A DNA stretch of 56,549 nt. Origin: Photorhabdus caribbeanensis (GTDB lineage: Bacteria; Pseudomonadota; Gammaproteobacteria; Enterobacterales; Enterobacteriaceae). A model generated the notes under the pieces. That model saw nothing but the letters and a program-made list of their open reading frames with translations, made no database searches and was not told where the DNA came from. A program made the translations under genes and the position numbers. Below are positions 17,692-26,490 of this stretch, in pieces. Location of the stretch: assembly GCF_018448885.1 (NCBI RefSeq), contig NZ_RCWB01000035.1, positions 1 through 56,549 on the forward strand, given 5' to 3'. How positions within the stretch are numbered: the stretch's first letter is position 1; each line of letters begins with the position of its first letter.

Positions 17692-17717
17692 AAAGGCCAG
17701 TTTCCGAGCTGGCTTTT
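17692..17717 (+). terminator. Terminator of the small transcript
   Basis: AAAGGCCAG, loop TTTCCGAG, CTGGCTTTT: a 5 bp GC-rich core with A/T extension and a four-T tail, 24 bases after the small frame's stop. Nothing recognisable follows up to 17940. Confidence 0.6.
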
Positions 17718-17940
17718 ATGTTCAGGACTTACCCCCTACCAAATTAACCGGCTAATCCATTCTTTTATTTCCTGATTTCGTTTCAACTTTCTGCTAATGG
17801 TTGATGAGCTTTAGTGCATTTTCCTTTGGAAAAAGAAAGATGCTAAGGTTAAGGTAATAGCAACTAACTTCCCCGCCTGAAAATGCACTTATTAGTTTAG
17901 TCAAATCCATTTGTTATTAATAATCCAATATGTTAAGAAT

Positions 17941-18963
17941 TCATTTCTTCAACAAAGCAACTTCATCTGCATTTTTCTGGCACAGCAGAGTAAGATTAGC
18001 AATAGAATGGGTAAGCCTATTTATAGTACTCTCCAGCTTTTTAATATCCATTTCCAGTTGCTTATTTTTCATATCTAATGCACTCATTTTTGCCAATTCA
18101 GAATATAATTGCTGACCATTCACCGCCTCCGTACTGTTTCTGGAAATATCCCCGGCAGCAACATTCACAATCTTACGTTGATTACCCGGTTTTCCCACAG
18201 AAACAACATTCGGTTTGCTGGCAACAGAATTTGCGCCTAATGCAATGCTCCCACTTGCTGTTACAGAGGCGTTTTGCCCAATCGCAATTCCCTGAGACGC
18301 ACTAATATTAATCTTTTGCCCCACGGCAATAGAAGACGAAGAGTTGGATTGAGTGTCTGATCCTAATACAATACTCCTACTCCCTGTTACAGAGGAGTTT
18401 TGACCAATCACAATTGCTTGAGACCCACTGACAGAAACTTTTTGTCCCAGAGCAATAGAAGACGAACCGCTGGATACAGAACCTTCTCCTAATGCAACGC
18501 TCGAACTTCCTGTTGCAGAGGAATTTTGACTAATTGCTACTGCCTGATTCCCCCTGGCAATCGCTTTTCTCCCCAGAGCAACAGCAGACGAACCGCTGGA
18601 TATAGAGTCTGATCCCACTGCAACACTCGAACTTCCTGTTGAAGTGGAATTTTGGCTAATAGCTACTGCCTGAATCCCACTAGCGACAACCTTTTGCCCC
18701 AGGGCAATAGAAGCTGTCCCACTGGATACAGAATCAGCGCCAATCGCAATTGGCCATATGACTTTATAATCCTGATTTTGATTCTCTTCTCTACCCGCCT
18801 GTTGATTTTGCCCAATAGCAATAGCGCCCTCACTAATTGATTTAGAAATTAGTGGTGAAGCACCAATTGCTATAGCATATATTGCTGGTGCTTCTGCATT
18901 CCCAACAACAACGGAATCTTTACCAACTTTTTGATCAGCTATATTCATATCTTCTGTAGACAT
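17941..18963 (-). CDS. YadA-head-repeat protein without signal peptide or anchor (copy A)
   Basis: 340 residues. From ~30 to ~240 it is a run of ~14-residue YadA/Hep_Hag head repeats (IAIGADS, IALGQKV, IAIGQNS types). A neck motif follows (NVVSVGKPGNQRKIVNVAAG, STEAVNGQQL) and a ~50-residue coiled coil (LEMDIKKLESTINRLTHSIA). In trimeric autotransporters these head and stalk parts are preceded by a signal peptide and followed by a 4-strand membrane anchor. Neither exists here: the protein starts MSTEDMNIADQKVG and stops after the coil. It probably trimerises; location and export route are unknown. AGGGGG precedes ATG. Confidence 0.82.
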   Translation of the reverse strand: MSTEDMNIADQKVGKDSVVVGNAEAPAIYAIAIGASPLISKSISEGAIAIGQNQQAGREENQNQDYKVIWPIAIGADSVSSGTASIALGQKVVASGIQAVAISQNSTSTGSSSVAVGSDSISSGSSAVALGRKAIARGNQAVAISQNSSATGSSSVALGEGSVSSGSSSIALGQKVSVSGSQAIVIGQNSSVTGSRSIVLGSDTQSNSSSSIAVGQKINISASQGIAIGQNASVTASGSIALGANSVASKPNVVSVGKPGNQRKIVNVAAGDISRNSTEAVNGQQLYSELAKMSALDMKNKQLEMDIKKLESTINRLTHSIANLTLLCQKNADEVALLKK

Positions 18964-19528
18964 ATATACCCCCTAATTCAGAAATTAAATTATTATAACT
19001 TGTTACTAGATTAATAAACCCAGCAATATAACTTAGTATTTTTCATCAGAAACAACCAAATAACACATAATAATTTCTTTTCAAATTTGTCACCGTGGAA
19101 TATTAAACAAACTTAACGTAATTTAAAAACATTATTATACTCCTCCCCACCTTTCACTCGGACCAAAATTAACGCCACTATTGTTAAAACAAAATATTAT
19201 ACAAAAAATTCAATTTGTAAATAAATTAAAACCATTCGGTTATGAAATATATTTCATGGGTTTATTTAATGTATCATATAGCTTCACTAAATATAATGAC
19301 TTATTGAACCAATCAAATACAAACCGACACTATGTTATTTGTATATATTTTCATTTCCCTCAACAAAACCATTTATATAATTTACCCGAGCAAATGCAGT
19401 TAATATGTGAAATCGAGCAAGGAAATTATTTTGTTATTCACTGCAATATATCCCATAAATAATTATCAAATAATAATCTCACCACTAAATCATTTATTAT
19501 ATATCCTCAACCTAATAGCCAAGAATAT
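18964..19528 (-). other. Leader shared by the two YadA-head genes
   Basis: The block TTTGTAAATAAA(T/C)TAAAA with the following GGTTTATTTAATGTAT (plus-strand reading, near 19215-19275) recurs at about 22650-22715 upstream of copy B. The shared DNA is therefore a duplicated leader, not coding sequence. A 93-codon plus-strand frame crosses it at 19181-19462 and is not called. Confidence 0.5.
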
Positions 19529-19590
19529 ATGAAACAACAACCAACGGATATTAATAATTCAATACATTGAGAAATCATTTCCCATCGGGT
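19529..19590 (-). pseudogene. 3'-end remnant of a third YadA-head gene
   Basis: Plus-strand bases AACAACCAACGGATATTAAT then AATTCAATACATTGAGAA match 21829-21870, the last codons and downstream DNA of copy B (which ends LLDALNY). Here only the terminal codons survive (minus strand ...LNVLNY, stop). It marks a deletion or rearrangement between paralogues. Confidence 0.6.
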
Positions 19591-19679
19591 ATCAGACAGG
19601 AATTATGGGGAACAGAGACATTGCCATCCAGATTGAAAAAAATGAGAGAGAATATAAAGATGTGTATCCTACCAAAAGA

Positions 19680-19719
19680 GAAAAAGCACCGAAGTTACGA
19701 GTGTTCAGTGCTTTATACA
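19680..19719 (-). terminator. Terminator of the RCC1-like gene
   Basis: Minus strand: AAAGCACTGAA, loop of ~10, TTCGGTGCTTTTTCT. An 11 bp stem with one wobble pair and a T run, ~95 bases past the stop at 19814. Confidence 0.75.
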
Positions 19720-19813
19720 CCAGAAAAATATCCAGCTCGTTATAAGAAATCTTAACCGAACAGTATTATCTCCCTAAGAAGCCGTTTAAGGGTGACAATT
19801 AAATAACTCTAAT

Positions 19814-21613
19814 TTATTGTGTTGCGATTTCATAGGATACCTGCCCTTTGAGCAATGCCTGAACTGAGCTACTATTTCCTCCTCCCCCAGCTAAACCCCA
19901 CGTCACTACGCGACCATCCGCAGTTAACGCGGTAAACGCTGTACTACTCCCGTAGATAGCACGAACATTTTTCAACTGCTCTGCCACCGCACGACTATCT
20001 CCCCCCCATTCGCTATCGCCCCAAGTGACTACCGTTCCATCACGGCGCAACGCAGCAAATGCAGCCTTCGAGCTTGTTACCTGAATAATATCTTGCAGAT
20101 TTGAGATAAATTCTGGAACTTTTCCTCCCCTATCAACATCCCCCCACGCTACCACAGAGCCATTCGCACGACGGGCTGTAAATGCATGCACTGTTGCAGT
20201 CACTTCAACAATGTCATTTAATCCTGCTATATTTTTTGGCACCACTCCGCCATAGCTGTCTCTTCCCCAAGCCACCACTGAACCATTCGCCCGTAGCGCC
20301 GCAAAGGCATTGTTCGAACTGCTTAACTTAATAATATCCCTCAATGCACTGATTTCACTTGGAACAACACTACCAAAATCACTACCATATCCCCATGCAA
20401 CAACAGAATTATTAGCCCGCCTCACAGCAAAAGCCCAAGCAGCCTTCACGACTTCCACAATATCTGTCATTGCGGCAACTTCCGGCGGCAATGCTCCTCC
20501 CTTATCACCGCTTCCCCAAGCGACTAAGTGGCCCGTAGCTCTCTGGGCCACAAAAGCGCTAGCTGCTCCCCACACATCCACAATATCTGTCATTGCCGCA
20601 ATTGCCGGTGACACTAATCCACCATGACCGCGATTTCCCCAAGCAACAACTTGCCCCGTAGCCCGACGAGCCGCAAATGCTCCTAGTGATCCCACAATAT
20701 CGACAATATCACTTAACCCAGCAATTTCCGTTGGAACAACCCCGCCATATTCGGCACTTCCCCAGGCAACGACATGACCACTACTTAGCCGTGCCGCAAA
20801 GGCATTTACTGTACTCACTATCTGGACAATATTATTTAAAGTTGTTAAAGGAACCGGGATGTTGCCGCCAAAACCAGCATCTCCCCAGGCAACCATATAA
20901 CCGCTATCTCGCCGGGCAACAAACGCAGCGGTATAATCTCTACCCAACCCATTTCCAATCGCATGCCAGCCATTACCTGCAATATTACACGGGTTCAAAG
21001 TCACTAATTGGTTAGCCAAACGCACACGCAAAGGACGATACGGCAAAACATCTTGAAAATTGCTGCCAGCAACCCACTTCTGTTCCCCTGCATATTGCCA
21101 TTCGGCCAGTACAGGTCGCAAAGTGTTGGAATTCAGCGCACTAATATAACAAGGAGGAGTAGCCCCAAAGTTATAAAACCCCTGTCGCGAATAACGAGCG
21201 CCTATTACCAGCAATTTAGCCCTTTCCCCAATTATGTAATAATCCACTGGTTGGGATCGAGCCAATTCTCCCGTTGCCCGAGTAATATTGTAGTTCAACC
21301 GGACATAGCTCCCAGGATATTGTTCTAATACAGGAAAAGGTACGATGAAAGTTAGAATCTTCCCTCTTTTTTCGCGTGTCACCGTATCCTGTAATATATA
21401 AGGGCTACCAAACTCTCCTTGCCAAGATAAATTAATCTTATCCCCTGTCATCATATTTTGGTACGGATTAACATAGATCGTCGCGCCATTGATATCAATC
21501 ACCTGACTTATATCTAATTGCCATTTATTATTAGCCTCTGCTATCCACGGCGCAGGCAAAAGCTCATATACTTGTTTGAGTTCATTCTGAGAAACACTAT
21601 ATGATGTTGACAT
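19814..21613 (-). CDS. RCC1-like repeat protein with N-terminal Ig-like domain
   Basis: 599 residues, no signal peptide or membrane segment. Residues ~30-160 look like an Ig-type beta domain (GDKINLSWQG, YPGSYVRLNYNI). From ~225 to ~585 there are nine repeats of ~40-44 residues, each with A-x-R-x(2)-G-x-VVAWG-x(4)-GG and an LxDIV(D/E)V segment. This matches the bacterial RCC1-like (beta-propeller) pattern. Such repeats are usually protein-binding or surface recognition modules. It lies between the two YadA-head genes, in the same direction but with its own terminator. GAAAGGA ten bases before ATG supports the start. Partner and site of action unknown. Confidence 0.78.
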   Translation of the reverse strand: MSTSYSVSQNELKQVYELLPAPWIAEANNKWQLDISQVIDINGATIYVNPYQNMMTGDKINLSWQGEFGSPYILQDTVTREKRGKILTFIVPFPVLEQYPGSYVRLNYNITRATGELARSQPVDYYIIGERAKLLVIGARYSRQGFYNFGATPPCYISALNSNTLRPVLAEWQYAGEQKWVAGSNFQDVLPYRPLRVRLANQLVTLNPCNIAGNGWHAIGNGLGRDYTAAFVARRDSGYMVAWGDAGFGGNIPVPLTTLNNIVQIVSTVNAFAARLSSGHVVAWGSAEYGGVVPTEIAGLSDIVDIVGSLGAFAARRATGQVVAWGNRGHGGLVSPAIAAMTDIVDVWGAASAFVAQRATGHLVAWGSGDKGGALPPEVAAMTDIVEVVKAAWAFAVRRANNSVVAWGYGSDFGSVVPSEISALRDIIKLSSSNNAFAALRANGSVVAWGRDSYGGVVPKNIAGLNDIVEVTATVHAFTARRANGSVVAWGDVDRGGKVPEFISNLQDIIQVTSSKAAFAALRRDGTVVTWGDSEWGGDSRAVAEQLKNVRAIYGSSTAFTALTADGRVVTWGLAGGGGNSSSVQALLKGQVSYEIATQ

Positions 21614-21850
21614 ATATTATATTCCTTTCATAATTAAAGGTGATAAAAATTTAACGCTGGAATGGAACAAACCAATAATCAACCATCTAAATAAACATTT
21701 AGACAAATTGATTAGCAGAGATTCAATCATTTAGCTTTCGTTATTCATTTAAATATTAACTTGAATTTAACCCCCTACTCATATTATCTGGAATATATTC
21801 TTATCCTGGTATTCAAGGATAAGAATATGTGAAACAACAACCAACGGATA

Positions 21851-22489
21851 TTAATAATTCAATGCATCGAGAAGCCGTTTCTTCAATGATGCAACATCAT
21901 CCACACTATTCTGAACTAGCAAAGTAAGATTAGCTATATCACTTTCCAGAGATTGAATCTTCTCTTCCAACTCCTTATTCTTTGCATCCAATAATATATC
22001 AATCCTTGCCGATTCAGCATGTAACTGCTGACCATTAACCGCCTCAGTACTGTGATTTGAAATATCTCCCGCCGCGACATGTATAATCTTACGTTCATGA
22101 CCCGTTTTTCCTACAGAAACAACATTCGGTTTATTAGCAATAGAATCCGAACCTAACGCAATGCTCCCCTTTTCTGTTGCAGAGGAGTGTTGACCGATCG
22201 CCACAGCCTGAGCCGCACTCGCAGTCACCTTTTGTCCCAAAGCGATAGAAGCCAAGCCGTTGGATACAGAATCAGCACCAATCGCAATCGGCCAAACGAC
22301 TTTCGTATCACCCTGTTTACCCGCAATTTGATTTTGCCCAATCGCAATAGCCGCTTCACTGATGGTTTTAGAATTTCGGGGTGAAGCACCAATTGCGATA
22401 GAATGTATTGCTGGCGCTTCTGCATGTCCAAGTACAACTGAATCCTTGCCCGTTGTTTGTTCAGCTATATCGGTATTTTCAATAGACAT
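21851..22489 (-). CDS. YadA-head-repeat protein without signal peptide or anchor (copy B)
   Basis: 212 residues, a paralogue of copy A with the same start (MSxE...IAxQxxGKDSVV) and neck (NVVSVGKTGHERKIIHVAAG, STEAVNGQQL). It has far fewer head repeats: about six IAIG/IALG units against about fourteen. The C-terminal coil (KNKELEEKIQSLESDIANLT) is followed by a KKRLLDALNY tail missing from copy A. The difference fits repeat-unit deletion or expansion by slippage. AGAGG six bases before ATG. Like copy A, it lacks export and anchoring signals. Confidence 0.82.
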   Translation of the reverse strand: MSIENTDIAEQTTGKDSVVLGHAEAPAIHSIAIGASPRNSKTISEAAIAIGQNQIAGKQGDTKVVWPIAIGADSVSNGLASIALGQKVTASAAQAVAIGQHSSATEKGSIALGSDSIANKPNVVSVGKTGHERKIIHVAAGDISNHSTEAVNGQQLHAESARIDILLDAKNKELEEKIQSLESDIANLTLLVQNSVDDVASLKKRLLDALNY

Positions 22490-22932
22490 ATTAAACCTCT
22501 TAATTTATAAATTAAATAATCATGCGTTGTTTGAAACTTAATAAAGTGTGCAACAGAATATGATATGGATTACGTGAATTCGTTTCACATATCAAAACTT
22601 AAATTAACGTTATATTTATTCCGCCGACAATATTAGATACAAATCCCAACTTGTAAATAAACTAAAATTATTGGATGGTGAAATACATTGCATGGAATTT
22701 ATTTAATGTATTATCAAGCTTTATGGAATATATATTCAACAAAGTTCATCACAACCAGTGAATTAATCACCTCAATATTAATTTATTTTTATATACTTAA
22801 TCTAAGTAAACATAGGGTAAAATTTTACCATCAATTTTAAATTATTTCGAAAATAATTACCCGGTATGTTTTTAACACTCCAAAAATATAATCACATTTG
22901 ACTAGTTATAATTTTAATAATAAATACTCTCA
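22490..22932. other. Leader of YadA-head copy B and upstream DNA of a small operon
   Basis: The duplicated leader covers up to about 22740. The rest is AT-rich and should contain the plus-strand promoter for 22933, but no confident hexamers are seen. Confidence 0.4.
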
Positions 22933-23118
22933 ATGAAAACTTTTACCACTAATGATTTCTCATCGCTCATGGGCGACAATTCACTAACTAAAGAACTTTC
23001 CAATAAGCTGTTGAAAGTTTATAATCTATTAGTCAAAAACTTTCTTAATATCAATGATAAGAATCTTAAAGACAACTTATTGTCTGGTTTATTAATCGAG
23101 GTAACATGTAATGAATGA
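22933..23118 (+). CDS. Small unknown protein, first of an overlapping pair
   Basis: 61 residues, MKTFTTNDFSSLMGDNSLTK onward, predicted mainly helical (LLKVYNLLVKNFLNI). No family recognised and no good ribosome binding site. The reason to keep it is the 8-base overlap with the next frame (ATGTAATGAATGA region), typical of translationally coupled pairs such as toxin-antitoxin genes. That function is a guess. Confidence 0.4.
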   Translation: MKTFTTNDFSSLMGDNSLTKELSNKLLKVYNLLVKNFLNINDKNLKDNLLSGLLIEVTCNE

Positions 23119-23278
23119 TAAACAACTCATCAAAATGCAGAAAATGGCAGAGCGTTTTCATAAATCTGGCACAGTATCAAATATCACCATGAGAAAAATT
23201 AATGCACTGGTTAAACAAGATAAAAATGTGAATCACTCTTTATCTGATGTGATGACTGGAAAACACATAATTAAGTGA
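23111..23278 (+). CDS. Small antitoxin-like protein, second of the pair
   Basis: 55 residues, MNDKQLIKMQKMAERFHKSG and onward. The segment AERFHKSGTVSNITMRKINA resembles the N-terminal motif (x-L-x-x-x-G-x-I-x-x-x-TMR-x-x-x-AL) of HigA/RelB-type helix-turn-helix antitoxins. The DNA-binding domain that normally follows is absent, so it may be truncated. GAGG lies nine bases before ATG. Its 3' end overlaps the convergent cobA stop by 8 bases. Confidence 0.42.
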   Translation: MNDKQLIKMQKMAERFHKSGTVSNITMRKINALVKQDKNVNHSLSDVMTGKHIIK

Positions 23279-23828
23279 AAACATATTTTACAGGACACAT
23301 TTCACTCACCGTATCGGCCAATTCAATTAATTCAGCAGGGTAATTTTGTCCGGTAATGATCACCGTCTGATTAATTGGCCGTCCATTTAATGCTCTGATA
23401 ATTTCATCGAGTAATAGATAACCGCTATTTATCACGCAAGCCAATTCACTCAGCACTACCAATGATAATTCAGGATCACGCATCATACGCAAAGCGTGCT
23501 GCCAAACCTCAGAGCAAGCAGCAATATCCTGAGTGCGATTTTGCGTTTCTCCAGTCAAATTTATTGATATTAATTGAAACTCTACTCCATGCTGCTGCAA
23601 CAAAGTACGCTCGTCGGCTGACCATTCATCTCTAATAAATTGGATAACCCCGGCCTTTAATCCATGACCCAATGTTCGTGTCACCGTCCCCATTGCTGCG
23701 GTGGTTTTCCCTCTGCCATTACCGGTATAGATAATAACAATCCCCCGGCTTTCCTGAGCGGCTGCAACTTGTGCCATAAATCTCTCTTTTTGCCGCTGTT
23801 TTCTCTGTTTATATCGCTCCTCACTCAT
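23271..23828 (-). CDS. cobA: Corrinoid adenosyltransferase (CobA/BtuR family), divergent
   Basis: 185 residues, colinear with Salmonella CobA (196 residues). The P-loop TGNGRGKTTAA (36-46) and LGHGLKAGVIQFI are intact. Family members adenosylate cob(I)yrinic acid derivatives using ATP. Key positions differ: the loop that in Salmonella is GFTWETQ (Phe91, Trp93, which help form four-coordinate cobalt) reads NLTGETQ, so Leu91 and Gly93. The Walker B VVLDEL reads VVLSEL, and the last ~12 residues are missing. It ends the cobA(SUMT)-cobD-pduX-cysG(N) operon, 22 bases after the preceding stop. It may be inactive or altered. Confidence 0.85.
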   Translation of the reverse strand: MSEERYKQRKQRQKERFMAQVAAAQESRGIVIIYTGNGRGKTTAAMGTVTRTLGHGLKAGVIQFIRDEWSADERTLLQQHGVEFQLISINLTGETQNRTQDIAACSEVWQHALRMMRDPELSLVVLSELACVINSGYLLLDEIIRALNGRPINQTVIITGQNYPAELIELADTVSEMCPVKYVFT

Positions 23829-23850
23829 TTGTCTGGCTCCAATATCTTAA

Positions 23851-24516
23851 TCAGTTCGTTTTGTCTGTATTTGCTTGAGTTGACTCAGAGAATAATGTTT
23901 CTACTACCCGATCAACTTGTTGGCGATCTTGACTCGCCAGCGATTGCATTAATCGCTCATTAGTGAAAAACCGTTCCCAAAAGTGACGACGTGCCGCCAA
24001 ATGATGAAAATGTCGTTTTACCCGCTGACGAAGCGTTCCACCATAAGCGGCCAAACGACCAAGATGCATTGGTAACAACCGTTCGAGTTTTTCACGCCAC
24101 AATCTGACCAATACCGGCGCATTACCCCCAGAGGAGATAGCAATTACCAGTGGCGAGCGATCAATCACTGACGGTGTGATAAAACTGGCTTGCTGTGGCT
24201 CATCCACCACATTGCAAAAAATGCGGCGCTCCGTCGCACAATCACTCACATAGCCATTCACCACCGCATCATTAGTAGCGGCAATAACCAGCCAACAATG
24301 CTCAAGCCAGTGAGGCTCAAACTCTCCGTGAATGAGCGTCACTTGGCCGTTATCCCCCCATATTTTAAATTGCGAGGTGAATTCCCGTGCGTTAACTAAT
24401 AGATGTGCGCCAGCATCTAATAACAGACGCGCTTTACGTTCAGCGACCTGACCTCCGCCAACCAACAGACAGGTTTTATCCCGGATCTGACAAAACATCG
24501 GCAAATAATCCAACAT
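23851..24516 (-). CDS. Precorrin-2 dehydrogenase / sirohydrochlorin chelatase (CysG N-terminal type)
   Basis: 221 residues, equal to the first half of E. coli Cys[18 protein letters not shown]-binding [16 protein letters not shown] (about 14-30), [49 protein letters not shown]. It oxidises precorrin-2 to sirohydrochlorin and may insert the metal. The C-terminal methyltransferase of CysG is missing; a separate SUMT gene lies 2 kb upstream in the same operon. Start: AGGAGGAG before the ATG at 24514-24516; longer frames upstream overlap pduX without support. Confidence 0.9.
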   Translation of the reverse strand: MLDYLPMFCQIRDKTCLLVGGGQVAERKARLLLDAGAHLLVNAREFTSQFKIWGDNGQVTLIHGEFEPHWLEHCWLVIAATNDAVVNGYVSDCATERRIFCNVVDEPQQASFITPSVIDRSPLVIAISSGGNAPVLVRLWREKLERLLPMHLGRLAAYGGTLRQRVKRHFHHLAARRHFWERFFTNERLMQSLASQDRQQVDRVVETLFSESTQANTDKTN

Positions 24517-24532
24517 AAGTCTCCTCCTACAG

Positions 24533-25393
24533 TTAACGAACACCGCCCGGTATCATAGTCAGCAAGTGCTGACGCGGATAAAAACGGGTTATGCCTCGGT
24601 GTTTCAACCACCAGCATAGGTATTCAACATCATGATGGCGACGATCGCACAATAACCCGACAACACTGCCACTGTGAGCAACGTTCAGCCCGTAGATCCC
24701 ACTGCGTTCCACCAGTTCTAACAAACTGTCAAATGCGGGTTTTACCAACAGTTTTTGACTGGCCTGCGCACTGAGCGTCGTGGCTTCTCCTAACCTTAGA
24801 TAATTCCGTGTCGCAACAGCCTGACAAAATAGTCTCCAGGCACGTTCTAACACTGCGGCGTTCTTCAATAATGTCGGATGGCGATTTAAACGGTGATAAT
24901 CAGCCGTGATCAAGGTTTCAGTGCTTTCCAATAACAAAATATCGATAGATGGCTGCCAGTCACAAGCAATCTGAGTAGCCGCCGTTTGATGATCGAACAA
25001 GGTAAGTTGGCTGAACAACGTGCTATCAGTAGGCTCAAGCTGTACGCAAAAGCTAGCCAGTGTCGTTTCATCAACTGTTTCTCCCAGATAACGCGCCGTC
25101 GCCAGCGCCGTAGCGGCAATATCAGCGGTACTACTTGCCAGCCCTTTTGCCACCGGAATCGTAGAGGTAAAGGAGATCCGTAAACCTCGCGCTATTTCCA
25201 CCGACAAACCAAAATACGCCAGTACAATTTTCATCATTTGGCGCATACGCGGACGTTCATCTTTCCCCGGCACGCCATCTGTAACAGACACCTCACTGAA
25301 CCAGTTTACCGGGCAAGAGATCAATTTCTCGCCACCCAGTATCCACCCTTGGATAAGTTCACCACACGATGCAGGACAACGTGCTTCAGCCAT
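24533..25393 (-). CDS. pduX: L-threonine kinase
   Basis: 286 residues from [17 protein letters not shown], which matches the Salmonella PduX start. It is a GHMP kinase: [19 protein letters not shown] at the start, the ATP loop [20 protein letters not shown] at about 90-110, and [14 protein letters not shown] near 245. It phosphorylates L-threonine for the aminopropanol linker of cobalamin and supplies CobD. The ATG overlaps the cobD stop by 8 bases. In Salmonella pduX lies in the propanediol operon; here it is placed with the linker decarboxylase. Confidence 0.93.
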   Translation of the reverse strand: MAEARCPASCGELIQGWILGGEKLISCPVNWFSEVSVTDGVPGKDERPRMRQMMKIVLAYFGLSVEIARGLRISFTSTIPVAKGLASSTADIAATALATARYLGETVDETTLASFCVQLEPTDSTLFSQLTLFDHQTAATQIACDWQPSIDILLLESTETLITADYHRLNRHPTLLKNAAVLERAWRLFCQAVATRNYLRLGEATTLSAQASQKLLVKPAFDSLLELVERSGIYGLNVAHSGSVVGLLCDRRHHDVEYLCWWLKHRGITRFYPRQHLLTMIPGGVR

Positions 25394-26459
25394 AACCGAA
25401 TACCTGACGTAACGCCGAGACCAGACGACGATTATCATGCTCGCCTTTAATAGCGACCCGATAATAATCCGCATCCAAGCCGGGATAATTAGCACAATGA
25501 CGAATCAGTATTCTCTGTTTCAGCAATGCCTGTTGAAGATTGATTTCCGGGCGCAGACAACGCAGGAAGATATAATTTGCCGAAGGAGGCCAAACACGCA
25601 ATTCCGGTAATGCAGCCAATGCCTGATAAAGCCAACATTGTTGTTCAGCTAACCAACGGTGGGTTGCTTGAATGTAAGCGTTATCATTAAGAACAATTTC
25701 ACCAGCCAATGCTGCGAAAGCATTAATCGTCCACGGCTCCCGCCAGCGCTTCATTGCCCGAATCCCCGTTGCATCACTACTGACCAGATAACCAAGGCGC
25801 AGCCCCGGAATAGCAAAAAATTTCGTGAGTGAACGCAGAATATAAAGACGAGGAAAATGCGCTATCTGAGGAATAAATCCGGTAGTATCCGGGAGAAAAT
25901 CGATAAACGCTTCATCGACAATCAGTGCAATATTATGCTGACGGCAACGTTCAAATACCGCCTGCAATAACGCAGCATCTGGCATTAAACCGGTTGGATT
26001 ATTGGGTGTAGCAAGAAACAGGCAATCAGGGCGACATCTATCCAATGCCGCCAATAAACGTTGATCAGGCTGATAATCATCAGTTTCACGCATCACATAC
26101 TCATCAATCTGGCAATCAACCCGCTGTAAGGCTTTCCGATATTCAGCAAATCCCGGTATTAACAACATGGCTCGGCGCGGCTTAAGATAATTCACCACAG
26201 CATAAATCAATTCAGTAGCCCCATTACCCGCCATCAGGTTTTCCGCAGTACAATGATGAATCTGCGCTAACGCTGCATGCAATCGGCGATATTCTGTATC
26301 AGGATAATACTCTGCACATGGTAATTGATCGATAATGGCCGCTTTCAGAGATTCCGGCATCCCTAATGGGTTAATATTAGCGCTAAAATCAATCATCTCT
26401 TCGACTGTAACACCCATTTTCAGCGCCATTTCCAGCACATTACCGCCATGTTCGCTCAT
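25386..26459 (-). CDS. cobD: L-threonine-O-3-phosphate decarboxylase
   Basis: 357 residues, a PLP fold-type I enzyme of the aminotransferase class. FSANINPLGMPESL at ~24, LMAGNGATELIYAVV, FLATPNNPTGLMPD, IVDEAFIDF, and the PLP lysine in SLTKFFAIPGLRLGY. It makes (R)-1-amino-2-propanol phosphate, used by CbiB. The ATG at 26457-26459 has GGGGAT upstream. It sits 31 bases downstream of the SUMT gene and overlaps pduX, so kinase and decarboxylase are co-expressed. Confidence 0.93.
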   Translation of the reverse strand: MSEHGGNVLEMALKMGVTVEEMIDFSANINPLGMPESLKAAIIDQLPCAEYYPDTEYRRLHAALAQIHHCTAENLMAGNGATELIYAVVNYLKPRRAMLLIPGFAEYRKALQRVDCQIDEYVMRETDDYQPDQRLLAALDRCRPDCLFLATPNNPTGLMPDAALLQAVFERCRQHNIALIVDEAFIDFLPDTTGFIPQIAHFPRLYILRSLTKFFAIPGLRLGYLVSSDATGIRAMKRWREPWTINAFAALAGEIVLNDNAYIQATHRWLAEQQCWLYQALAALPELRVWPPSANYIFLRCLRPEINLQQALLKQRILIRHCANYPGLDADYYRVAIKGEHDNRRLVSALRQVFGYG

Positions 26460-26490
26460 CAAATATTATCCCCAAATGTTAAGCAGAAAA

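Noticed and set aside
19181-19462. 93-codon plus-strand frame upstream of YadA-head copy A
   Set aside because: It lies across a leader duplicated before copy B (about 22650-22715), where the frame is not kept.
20310-21328. Plus-strand frames opposite the RCC1-like gene
   Set aside because: They are shadows created by the repeat's codon pattern; the minus-strand protein has clear periodic structure and a ribosome binding site.
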